From assembly GCF_009910365.1 (NCBI RefSeq), contig NZ_CP036423.1, positions 2,294,001-2,358,000 on the forward strand: DNA of 64,000 nt, written 5' to 3'. A program made the translations under genes and the position numbers. Positions within the stretch are counted from its first letter, which is position 1; each line of letters opens with the position of its first letter. The stretch comes from Aequoribacter fuscus. Its GTDB lineage: Bacteria; Pseudomonadota; Gammaproteobacteria; Pseudomonadales; Halieaceae. Positions 56,971 through 64,000 of this stretch are shown here, one piece after another. The notes beneath the pieces were generated by a model. It searched no databases, had not been told where the DNA came from, and was given only the letters and a program-made list of their open reading frames with translations.

Positions 56971-58194
56971 CTACCTCACCATCGAATTCAAATCAAAAAT
57001 TGGCAATAAAATCGCCAATACAATTGTTAACACCATGCCGCCCATGAACACGACCATCAGTGGTTCAAACAAGGCACTGACCGTACCCATCGTCATTTCA
57101 AGCTCGCGTTCTTGGTTAGTGGCCGAGCGCTCGAGCATTTGCTCTAACTCGCCGCTCGCCTCGCCACTGGCGACCATGTGCACCATCATGGGCGGAAAGC
57201 GGCCGCTTACCGCTAGGGCGCGATGCAGACTTCCCCCTTCTTCGACCGCTTGGGCCACAGCACTGGCGTCCTGACGAAGCACCAAATTGCTGAGTACTTG
57301 ACCCGCAATTCGCAAGCCCTCTAACAGCGGTACACCACTGACCATCAGAATACTCAATGTGGACGCAAAGCGGGCGGTATCCATAGCGATCACGACTCGG
57401 GATACGAAGGGTATTTTTAACAGCGCCCAATGCCAACGCCGTTTATTGCTAGGCTGCGCCACCCAATAACGCCACGCAAAAATAACGACCACAATAGCGA
57501 CCAACAGCCACAAACCGCGGTGCTGCAAAAAATCACTGACGGCAATAAGACCCACGGTCAGGGGCGGCAAGTCGGTCTGAGTGTGCGCAAAGATGCCAAC
57601 TAGCTCTGGCACAACGTAGACCATCAAAGCGACAACCACCGACACAGCAACCCCCAGCAGAATAAAGGGGTATATCAGTGCCATCATCAATTTCTGCTGC
57701 GTATATTGCCGTTGCTCAGTGTAATCAGCTAACTGCATCAGAACTTGCGCCAAAAATCCTGCGTGTTCACCGGCTGTGACCATCGCGCGATACATTTCGT
57801 CAAAGACCTTGGGATACTCGCCCAAGGCGTATGCCAAAGTGTAACCTTCGGCGACTCGAGCGCGCACCTGTAATAACAGCGCCTTGAGCTTGGGCTTACG
57901 AGACTGTTCGGCCGCGGCGCGCAAACTCTCGTCAATAGGCATATTCGATTGAATTAAAGTCGCTAACTGGCGCGTCATCAGAGCCAAATCGCCGGTCGAT
58001 ACTTTGGTCGCGGTAAATAGAAATGCCAGTGATTTTCGATCGTTCAGCGCCGCGTTGCCCGCATCGTCGATCGCCACAGGTCGTAGCGAGCGCTCGCGCA
58101 ACAGGGCGCGCACGTGGCGATCAGAATCGCCCTCTAACAATCCCTTTACGAGCTTACCGTCGGTGTCTAAGGCTTTGTAGCGAAAAGCTGGCAT
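56971..58194 (-). CDS. gspF: Type II secretion inner-membrane platform protein GspF
   Basis: GspF, 407 residues, the polytopic platform protein. It has the expected duplicated cytoplasmic T2SSF domains (about 70-195 and 270-395) separated by transmembrane helices, with a C-terminal helix. The N-terminal PAFRYKALDTDGK start is typical. Gaps of 3 nt separate it from gspE and gspG. Confidence 0.95.
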   Translation of the reverse strand: MPAFRYKALDTDGKLVKGLLEGDSDRHVRALLRERSLRPVAIDDAGNAALNDRKSLAFLFTATKVSTGDLALMTRQLATLIQSNMPIDESLRAAAEQSRKPKLKALLLQVRARVAEGYTLAYALGEYPKVFDEMYRAMVTAGEHAGFLAQVLMQLADYTEQRQYTQQKLMMALIYPFILLGVAVSVVVALMVYVVPELVGIFAHTQTDLPPLTVGLIAVSDFLQHRGLWLLVAIVVVIFAWRYWVAQPSNKRRWHWALLKIPFVSRVVIAMDTARFASTLSILMVSGVPLLEGLRIAGQVLSNLVLRQDASAVAQAVEEGGSLHRALAVSGRFPPMMVHMVASGEASGELEQMLERSATNQERELEMTMGTVSALFEPLMVVFMGGMVLTIVLAILLPIFDLNSMVR

Positions 58195-58197
58195 GGG

Positions 58198-59721
58198 TTA
58201 TCCCATGGTGCTGGTAACGCGCAGCACCTCTTCCAACGAGGTGCTACCGCTTAAAACTCGAGCCCGACCATCGTCTAAGATTGCGGGCGATTTTGCTCGA
58301 ACAGCGTCGGTCATCGCTTGCTCGCTGGCACCGTCATGGATGAGCGTTTGCAGCGCGCGATCCACGTCAATCCACTCGTAAATGGCCGTTCGGCCTTTAT
58401 AACCCGACCCGTTGCACGCATTACAGCCTTTGGGGTGATACAGATGATCAACCTCGGCGTCATCGGGCAGACTCAGCAATTTACGCTCAGCGTCGCTCAA
58501 TGGCCGCGCCTCTTTGCACTGCTGACACAATAAGCGAATCAAACGCTGGGCCATCACCGCCACGAGACTCGACGACAGCAAAAAGGCTTCAATACCCATA
58601 TCGCGCAACCGCGTGATAGCGCCAATCGCGGTGTTGGTGTGTAAAGTCGACAGTACCAAATGGCCTGTGAGTGAGGCTTGCACGGCAATTTCCGCGGTTT
58701 CTAAATCGCGGATTTCGCCAACCATAACCACGTCGGGGTCTTGTCGCAGAATGGCCCGTAACCCCCGAGCAAACGTCATATCCACTTTGGAATTTACTTG
58801 GGTTTGGCCAATACCGGGCAGCATATATTCCACAGGATCTTCGATGGTCATAATGTTACGCGAAGTCTGATTAATGTGGGTAAGCCCCGCGTATAGCGTC
58901 GTAGTTTTACCAGAGCCTGTAGGTCCCGTGACCAGAATAATACCGTAAGGACGCTTTAGCGCCTCGGTGTAGCCGGACAGGACTTGCTGAGGCATCGATA
59001 GCTGCTGTAACTGCAGCTGCCCGGCTTCTTTGTCTAATAATCGCAGCACCACGCGCTCGCCGTGGGCCGATGGAATTGTCGACATCCTGATATCAATGGC
59101 GTGGCCTGCAATTCGCACTGAGATACGGCCATCCTGAGGAATACGCTTTTCGGCAATATCCAATTTTGCCATGACCTTTAAACGACTCACTAACAAGGGC
59201 GCGAGCAAACGCTTTGGCGACAATACCTCAGCCAAAATGCCATCCACGCGAAAGCGAACGCTCAAGCGGTCCTCAAACGTTTCTATGTGAATATCCGAGG
59301 CTTTATCGCGCACCGCTTGCGACAGGATGGCGTTAATTAAACGAATAATGGGCGCGTCGTCTTCGGCGTCCATCAAATCGCCGGTTTCAGGAATGGCTTC
59401 CGCTAAACGGGATAGATCAACATCTGCCCCCAAATCCTCGGCCATTTGCACGGCTTCTTGGTTATCGCGCTGGTAAGCGAGTGTCAGGGCCCTCTGAAAG
59501 GTCTCGCTGTCGACTTTGACGACGCTGAACCCTTGCCCCAAAATGCGTTGAACCTCGGCCAGAGTCTCGAGCTTTGGATTGCCGACGCTTAGCAGCTCAT
59601 AACCCGTATCACCCGCACGCAGCACAACACCCGCCTGCTTAGCATAAGAAAAAGCCAAACGCACAGGCGCACGCAGCCCGCTCATACCCGCTTGGTCAGA
59701 GGTCGCCAGCGCTTCGCTCAT
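58198..59721 (-). CDS. gspE: Type II secretion ATPase GspE
   Basis: GspE, 507 residues, the cytoplasmic hexameric ATPase that drives pseudopilus assembly. Motifs in order: N1E GspL-binding region, Walker A GPTGSGKTTTL, Asp box, Walker B (VVMVGEIRDLETAE, with Glu), His box, and a four-Cys zinc element (CQQC then CNAC). ATGA overlap with gspD. Confidence 0.96.
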   Translation of the reverse strand: MSEALATSDQAGMSGLRAPVRLAFSYAKQAGVVLRAGDTGYELLSVGNPKLETLAEVQRILGQGFSVVKVDSETFQRALTLAYQRDNQEAVQMAEDLGADVDLSRLAEAIPETGDLMDAEDDAPIIRLINAILSQAVRDKASDIHIETFEDRLSVRFRVDGILAEVLSPKRLLAPLLVSRLKVMAKLDIAEKRIPQDGRISVRIAGHAIDIRMSTIPSAHGERVVLRLLDKEAGQLQLQQLSMPQQVLSGYTEALKRPYGIILVTGPTGSGKTTTLYAGLTHINQTSRNIMTIEDPVEYMLPGIGQTQVNSKVDMTFARGLRAILRQDPDVVMVGEIRDLETAEIAVQASLTGHLVLSTLHTNTAIGAITRLRDMGIEAFLLSSSLVAVMAQRLIRLLCQQCKEARPLSDAERKLLSLPDDAEVDHLYHPKGCNACNGSGYKGRTAIYEWIDVDRALQTLIHDGASEQAMTDAVRAKSPAILDDGRARVLSGSTSLEEVLRVTSTMG

Positions 59722-61736
59722 TGCTGCTCCTGCATCGCATCAAGCGCCTGAATATCGCGTTGCCACTCGGGCAACACCGGCATACGCTCAGCATCCAGCA
59801 GATTGCTGCCCTTGGCACGGCGCTGTAGTTGCTGCTCTCGGATGAATTTGTATTTGCCAGCAGTCGCGTTATCTAGGGCTCTATCATCACGAATAATGGT
59901 GGGGCGAATAAAGATCAGCAAATTCGTTTTCGTCACTTCAACCGCATCGTTACGAAACAAACGCCCAAGCAAAGGAATACTGCCAAGGACAGGCACGCGC
60001 TGTGATCCATCCTGCACGTTATCTTTAATTAACCCCCCTAACACGACGGTTTTGCCATCACCCGCTAGCACTTTGGTCTGGATCTTACGTTCGTTGGTGA
60101 TCAAATCCGAGGCAATCGACGACAAGCCCGTTAAGCTCGAGACCTCTTGCTCGATATCGAGCACCACCGAGTCACCATCGTTAATATGCGGCGTCACGGT
60201 AAGAGTAATACCCACGTTCTCGCGCTCGATGGTCTGAAACGGATTCTGAACCCCGCTACCACCACTGCCAGTGTTGGTATACGCACCCGTCACGAAAGGC
60301 ACATTCTGGCCCACAGTGATATACGCTTCTTGATTATCGAGGGTCAGTAAGGTCGGCGTTGACAAAATATTGGCATTTGACTGCTTCTTCAGCGCGTTCA
60401 GGATGACGGTCATCGACAAATCGTTATCAATAGCTCCCCACCCAAGAGTCAAGCCGGGTGAGCCCGCCAGCGCCGCGGCGAGCTGCCCCAAATCGAAGTC
60501 ACCCACAGGGTTTGCCGCATCGGCATTACCGCCCAACACCGCTGAAGAAATCGCACCCGCCGTGCTGACATCGGAAGAGACGCTGCTACCATAAACCCCA
60601 GAATCGTTAGCGAACAACCACTGCAAGCCTAGGCTTTGTCCATCAATGACTTCCATTTCTACGATGATGGCTTCCACCAGCACCTGCGCTCGACGAATAT
60701 CCAACTGGTAAATGACGGATTCTAATGCCGCCATCTCGTCGGTGTCGGCCGTAATAATCAGGGAATTGGTACCTTCGTCTGCTTCAATGGTCGCATCGTG
60801 CCCACCACTGGTTTTGCTTTTAGACGAGTCGAGTCGTCCGATATTTTGCATGACTTTCGTCAGAACTTGCGCCACGTCGGCGGCTTTGGCGTACTTCAGG
60901 TAGACGACTTTAACGTTGCCCGCGCGTTGCAGAGGTGTATCTAGGTGCTCAACCAAGGCGCGCATACGCGCTCTTTGTAGTTCATCGCCCGTCACTAGCA
61001 CGCTATTGGTGCGCGTGTCGGCGACCAACAACACAGTTTCTTCACCACCGGCTTGCGCCGCCTCAGACTTATTCAGCTGCTCAAGCATTTTGACCACGTC
61101 TTCAGCAACGGCGTATTCCAAGGGCAGAATATCGGTTTCCTGAATAGCCGACTGATCCATCTGCGAGATCAAATCATTGATACGGGAAATATTGGAAGCC
61201 AAGTCTGAAATGACGATTGCGTTACTGGGCGTATACGCGGCCATATGGGCTTGCTGCGGTACCAAGGGCCGCAATACCGGGATCAACTTAGCGGCACTGA
61301 TGTTTTCCAAACGAATGACTTGGGTGACGTACTCGCCCGCCGGTGTCGAATCGTTTTGCGATGGATCCGTCACTGCTACTGGGCTCGAGCGCGCGTCTTT
61401 ATTTTGAACAATACGAATGACGTCGCCCGACCGAACGGCGGTATAACCGTGAACATCTAGAATCGACAAAAACAGGCTGTACAGCTCGGTCGTTTTGATG
61501 GGCTTACTGGACACGACTTTGACCTTACCCTTCACTTGCGGGTCGACAATGATGGTCGTGTCGGTTACTTCGGCAACAAACTTGATGAGCTCCTGTATGT
61601 CGGTGTCTTTCAAATTCACCGTATATTCTTGAGCGTTCACTGCAGGGACGGCGAGTAACATGCACATACCCAGTGCCGTTGCCACTGCCTGCAAGGGCTT
61701 GCGTACGCCGATGAATCGAAAACTGCGGTTTACCAT
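59718..61736 (-). CDS. gspD: Type II secretion secretin GspD
   Basis: GspD, 672 residues, the outer-membrane secretin pore. A signal peptide (to about residue 35, VNAQ) is followed by the N0 domain, three N1-N3 ring domains and the C-terminal secretin domain with LKKQSNANILSTP and VPVLGSIPLLGRLF. A Gly/Ser-rich segment lies in the N3 region, as usual. The ATG at 61736 has AGGTGAT 6 nt upstream; an in-frame GTG 9 nt further upstream is less likely. No gspS pilotin is present. Confidence 0.96.
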   Translation of the reverse strand: MVNRSFRFIGVRKPLQAVATALGMCMLLAVPAVNAQEYTVNLKDTDIQELIKFVAEVTDTTIIVDPQVKGKVKVVSSKPIKTTELYSLFLSILDVHGYTAVRSGDVIRIVQNKDARSSPVAVTDPSQNDSTPAGEYVTQVIRLENISAAKLIPVLRPLVPQQAHMAAYTPSNAIVISDLASNISRINDLISQMDQSAIQETDILPLEYAVAEDVVKMLEQLNKSEAAQAGGEETVLLVADTRTNSVLVTGDELQRARMRALVEHLDTPLQRAGNVKVVYLKYAKAADVAQVLTKVMQNIGRLDSSKSKTSGGHDATIEADEGTNSLIITADTDEMAALESVIYQLDIRRAQVLVEAIIVEMEVIDGQSLGLQWLFANDSGVYGSSVSSDVSTAGAISSAVLGGNADAANPVGDFDLGQLAAALAGSPGLTLGWGAIDNDLSMTVILNALKKQSNANILSTPTLLTLDNQEAYITVGQNVPFVTGAYTNTGSGGSGVQNPFQTIERENVGITLTVTPHINDGDSVVLDIEQEVSSLTGLSSIASDLITNERKIQTKVLAGDGKTVVLGGLIKDNVQDGSQRVPVLGSIPLLGRLFRNDAVEVTKTNLLIFIRPTIIRDDRALDNATAGKYKFIREQQLQRRAKGSNLLDAERMPVLPEWQRDIQALDAMQEQQ

Positions 61737-61752
61737 TCTTATCACCTATAAA

Positions 61753-62748
61753 TCAGGGACGATCACCGCCCACTTGCACGGTAAGGTTCATTGGCGAGCC
61801 CCCCCGTTGAATTACAAAATTTGCTTCACTTGCGCTTTTCAGCATTTGATACAGCACCAGAGCATTGCTCGGGTCTGACAAACTCAACCCATTGACCTCG
61901 GTCACAACATCGCCAGGACGAAACCCTAGCGCTTGAAACTCTTCACCCTTGGGCCCGGGAGATACTCGGTACCCTGCCAACTGTCCATCGGCACTGCGCA
62001 CCGCCGCCACCGAGACAAGTTCCGACAAAGACTCTGGGTTATCGTAATACCGATCACGTTTTCTCGCATCCAGCCGCGCTTGGCGCTCGGCGCGTGCCAA
62101 ATCACGCTCGTTGGGTTCATTCGCGTCGGAGGTCGGCGCAGGATTGGGCGCTTGCGTGGGTTGACGTACCGCGGGCTTCGCAGTCGACATCAGACGCTTG
62201 GCCAAGGCACTTTCATCGTAGAGCTTTAACAGCTCATAGGTGCCGTTATTGTCCAACACCACGCGGTCTGGCAAGACCTTGGCAAGAGAGACGCGTCCGC
62301 TCACAGGCAAGGCATCGCCCACTCGATAAATCGATTGGTCCTGACGGTACTGAATAATGGCCTGGCCCAAGCCATCACTGCGAGCCGCTAGCACACCCAC
62401 TAATACGAGGTCGAGGCGTGTTTCTTTGGCGCCGTCTTCAATACCAACCGCCGGGGCCGCAACCACCGCGGGCGCTGCACTTGCGTTGGCTTCACCGAAT
62501 AAGTGCCACGCTTTCATCGCATCGATATCAACAGTGACTGGGGACGTGTCGACTGCATCGACGACGACAGTGGGTGCGGGCACCTCAATATTCGTGTCGA
62601 CGAACAACCAAGGGACTTTCGCCAGATTGAGTCCCACCCAAACTAACGCTGAAGCGATAATCGCTAGGCGCAAACGAGCCAACACAAGATCCTGAGAAAG
62701 CCATCTCATTGCAGTAGTCAGGGCCTGTGGAAACTGCGCATTCGTCAT
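61753..62748 (-). CDS. gspC: Type II secretion protein GspC
   Basis: GspC, 331 residues, the first gene of the operon. A single membrane helix (about 24-44), a homology region that contacts the GspD N0 domain (about 110-175), a Pro/Arg-rich linker (about 195-235) and a C-terminal PDZ domain (RPGDVVTEVNGLSLSDP) follow in order. PDZ-bearing GspC proteins can take part in substrate recognition. The 131-nt gap upstream shows no confident promoter. Confidence 0.92.
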   Translation of the reverse strand: MTNAQFPQALTTAMRWLSQDLVLARLRLAIIASALVWVGLNLAKVPWLFVDTNIEVPAPTVVVDAVDTSPVTVDIDAMKAWHLFGEANASAAPAVVAAPAVGIEDGAKETRLDLVLVGVLAARSDGLGQAIIQYRQDQSIYRVGDALPVSGRVSLAKVLPDRVVLDNNGTYELLKLYDESALAKRLMSTAKPAVRQPTQAPNPAPTSDANEPNERDLARAERQARLDARKRDRYYDNPESLSELVSVAAVRSADGQLAGYRVSPGPKGEEFQALGFRPGDVVTEVNGLSLSDPSNALVLYQMLKSASEANFVIQRGGSPMNLTVQVGGDRP

Positions 62749-62798
62749 TATGGTGTGTCTTGCCGCCTCTGTTGCTCGATTGTAACGCTAAACGCCTC

Positions 62799-62877
62799 AG
62801 TCTATCGAACAAATACGACAAAATGACGACAGCCTTGCGTTGAAGTGTCCCGCTTGGGACTCAGCAGAGTCTATCGA
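62799..62877. repeat. Direct repeat upstream of the gsp operon
   Basis: AGTCTATCGA occurs at 62799-62808 and 62868-62877, the second inside a GAGTC/GACTC short hairpin overlapping the carbonic anhydrase stop. A second small stem, GTCCC-GCTT-GGGAC, is at 62847-62860. No T tract follows either, so they are not convincing terminators; the repeat could bind a regulator. Confidence 0.25.
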
Positions 62878-62879
62878 CT

Positions 62880-63545
62880 CTAGCGCAAGGTTGCCAGATC
62901 AGAATGCTTCGAGATAACACGGTACATTTCAGGAATCTGCTCGACGCTATTCGCAGAGCAATTCAGGTCGCGCAATAGGCCATCCTTCAGACGATAAATC
63001 CAGCCGTGGACGTCCAACTGCTGCCCCCGAGCCCAGGCGTTTTGCACAATCGTCGTTCGGCACACATTGGCCACCTGACTCATCACGTTCAGCTCGCACA
63101 ATAGGTCGACTTTTTCGTCGTCGCTGTCCAGAGCATCAAACTTTTCTTGGTGCGCAAACTGCACGTCTTTGATGTTGCGCAACCAATTATCGATCATACC
63201 ATTATCGGCATCTTCGTAGGCCGCTCGCACGCCACCACAGTTGTAGTGCCCAACCACCAAAACATGTTTAACTTTGAGCACATCGACTGCGTACTGCAAC
63301 ACCGTCAGGCAATTGAAGTCGGTGTGAACCACCATATTGGCGACATTTCGATGCACAAACACTTCACCCGGTAACAAGCCGACGATTTGGTTGGCAGGTA
63401 CCCTGGAATCCGAACAACCAATCCACAGGTATTCAGGACTTTGCTGGGCGGCAAGTTTAGCGAAGAAGTCTGGGTCAGCTTCATGGACTTCGCGCGCCCA
63501 TTCTCGGTTGTTGCGAAACAACTCTGTAATACTCGTTCGACTCAT
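62880..63545 (-). CDS. can: Beta-class carbonic anhydrase
   Basis: Zinc enzyme interconverting CO2 and bicarbonate, 221 residues, the E. coli Can size. Zinc ligands and dyad are Cys44, Asp46 and Arg48 in IGCSDSRVP, with His100 and Cys103 in HYNCGG. Cytosolic; supplies bicarbonate for biosynthesis. ATG start with a G-rich ribosome site. It is divergent from the TPP-riboswitch receptor gene, 117 nt from the aptamer. Confidence 0.96.
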   Translation of the reverse strand: MSRTSITELFRNNREWAREVHEADPDFFAKLAAQQSPEYLWIGCSDSRVPANQIVGLLPGEVFVHRNVANMVVHTDFNCLTVLQYAVDVLKVKHVLVVGHYNCGGVRAAYEDADNGMIDNWLRNIKDVQFAHQEKFDALDSDDEKVDLLCELNVMSQVANVCRTTIVQNAWARGQQLDVHGWIYRLKDGLLRDLNCSANSVEQIPEMYRVISKHSDLATLR

Positions 63546-63628
63546 AACACCCCCAGAAAGAATGGCACCATTCTAAAGCGAAGTAGGATGCAGTCCAAGC
63601 AAATCACACCTAACGCGACAACGTCACC

Positions 63629-63657
63629 TTGCAAAGCTTGCCAAAAAGCCCTATTGT
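63629..63657 (+). promoter_or_regulatory. Sigma-70 promoter of the TPP-riboswitch transcript
   Basis: TTGCAA (63629-63634) and TATTGT (63652-63657) are separated by the optimal 17 nt. Transcription would begin at about 63664, almost exactly at the 5' side of aptamer helix P1, which supports both calls. Confidence 0.65.
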
Positions 63658-63662
63658 TCGCC

Positions 63663-63744
63663 GCACTTAGGGGTGGCTTTGGCCTGAGATACTGCGGTAA
63701 ACCCTTAGAACCTGATCCGGTTAGAACCGGCGTAGGGAAAGTGC
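63663..63744 (+). promoter_or_regulatory. TPP riboswitch (THI element)
   Basis: The thi-box consensus is evident: GGGGTG, GGCCTGAGA, ACCCTT, GAACCTGATC, then GGCGTAGGGAA. P1 closes perfectly with GCACTT (63663-63668) and AAGTGC (63739-63744). P4/P5 is CCGGTTAGAACCGG at 63717-63730. It binds thiamin pyrophosphate and lowers expression of the downstream gene, here a TonB-dependent receptor beginning at 63812, so it should be repressed when thiamin is plentiful. Confidence 0.93.
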
Positions 63745-63772
63745 AGATGGTTCCAAGCTTCTCACCTCACCT

Positions 63773-63809
63773 TCTCCCGGTTCTCTCTTTAGCCAACACG
63801 GGAGAGACC
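63773..63809 (+). promoter_or_regulatory. Shine-Dalgarno-sequestering hairpin of the TPP riboswitch
   Basis: TCTCCCG (63773-63779) can pair with CGGGAGA (63799-63805), which contains the receptor's ribosome site GGAG; an overlapping alternative pairs 63779-63787 with GAGAGACC at 63802-63809. No T tract follows, so control of translation rather than termination is indicated. CCGGTTCT at 63777-63784 can instead pair with AGAACCGG at 63723-63730, the 3' arm of P4, giving an antisequestor. Confidence 0.6.
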
Positions 63810-63811
63810 TA

Positions 63812-64000
63812 ATGAAAAACTGCAAAACTCGCTTAACAAGCGCCATTCTGCTCACTGGCGTCGCGCTCGCGCAGGCCGATAATCCGCTGGAAGAAATTAT
63901 TGTGACCGCGGAACATCGCGACTATTCCATCTCACAAACGGCAACGAGCGTCAGTGTGGTTACCGCCAGCCAGCTTGCTAGCCGAAGCGCTTTGCACCTT
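63812..64000 (+). CDS. TonB-dependent receptor, 5' part, thiamin-related
   Basis: The first 63 residues of a receptor cut off by the window edge. A signal peptide (MKNCKTRL..., ending about ALAQA) is followed by the TonB box EEIIVTAE and the start of a plug domain (SVSVVTASQL). The ATG is 6 nt after GGAGA. Control by a TPP riboswitch implies uptake of thiamin, a thiamin precursor or a complex of it; the sequence available is too short to name the ligand otherwise. Confidence 0.85.
   Translation, partial: MKNCKTRLTSAILLTGVALAQADNPLEEIIVTAEHRDYSISQTATSVSVVTASQLASRSALHL

Noticed and set aside
63387-63812. A 141-codon plus-strand frame across can, the riboswitch and the leader
   Set aside because: Antisense to the conserved carbonic anhydrase and runs through a structured aptamer; a shadow frame.
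1-64000. tRNA, rRNA, CRISPR arrays, insertion sequences, prophage or att sites
   Set aside because: No T-loop-like tRNA sequences, regularly spaced repeats, transposase-like frames or integrase genes were recognised on either strand; a tool search could still find a small RNA.

Overview
The window is chromosomal DNA of a Gammaproteobacterium, probably a marine one. The strongest taxonomic signal is a block at about 9.7-28.5 kb (pyrF-lapB-lapA-ihfB-rpsA-cmk-aroA-tyrA-pheA-serC-gyrA, then divergently mtaD-ubiG-mupP-yciK, then rluB-scpB-scpA). It follows the order I remember from Pseudomonas, but TyrA and AroA are separate proteins and hisC is absent. TonB-dependent receptors, two Na+-coupled symporters and a full type II secretion operon suggest a marine heterotroph of the Cellvibrionales/Halieaceae kind; that placement is inference. 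There are no rRNA or tRNA genes, insertion sequences, phage genes or CRISPR arrays that I can see. Genes are densely packed, with many 1-20 nt stop/start overlaps.

Layout. 0-9.7 kb is accessory metabolism: a short-chain dehydrogenase; a translationally coupled trio (TIP30-like NAD(P)-binding protein, class IV aminotransferase, sulfotransferase-like protein); an orphan TonB-dependent receptor with a clear terminator; a small alpha/beta hydrolase; an Old Yellow Enzyme family oxidoreductase; a single-haem DUF3365 protein; a MOSC protein; and a DHH phosphoesterase. 9.7-28.5 kb is the conserved core block (LPS regulation, translation, aromatic and serine biosynthesis, gyrase, ubiquinone, peptidoglycan recycling, chromosome condensation). 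28.5-36.5 kb holds YciO, the PHP protein Rnm, YciB, YciI, an SH3 coiled-coil membrane protein, a cyclophilin, an unusual PdxJ, RluA, a DUF2244 protein, RimO and RsmE. 36.5-41 kb looks like a stress and protein-quality region: MsrA, a VWA/J-domain/small-protein set, HtpX behind a sigma-32-like promoter, and a lipoprotein Deg protease. 41-51.5 kb has an RND pump with its adaptor, cardiolipin synthase, AGCS and NSS symporters, and a large Xaa-Pro aminopeptidase. 51.5-62.7 kb is the gspCDEFGHIJKLMN operon on the minus strand. The right edge has a beta-carbonic anhydrase and then a promoter, a TPP riboswitch with a plausible Shine-Dalgarno-sequestering switch, and the start of a second TonB-dependent receptor, presumably for thiamin or a precursor.

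No wholly new multi-gene system is evident. The observations most worth checking are the TPP-riboswitch receptor with mutually exclusive hairpins, a PdxJ that resembles the Bacteroidetes type and lies outside the usual gammaproteobacterial context, the sulfotransferase/aminotransferase pair, the VWA-J-domain module, the HtpX sigma-32 promoter, and the lipoprotein Deg1-like protease beside it.
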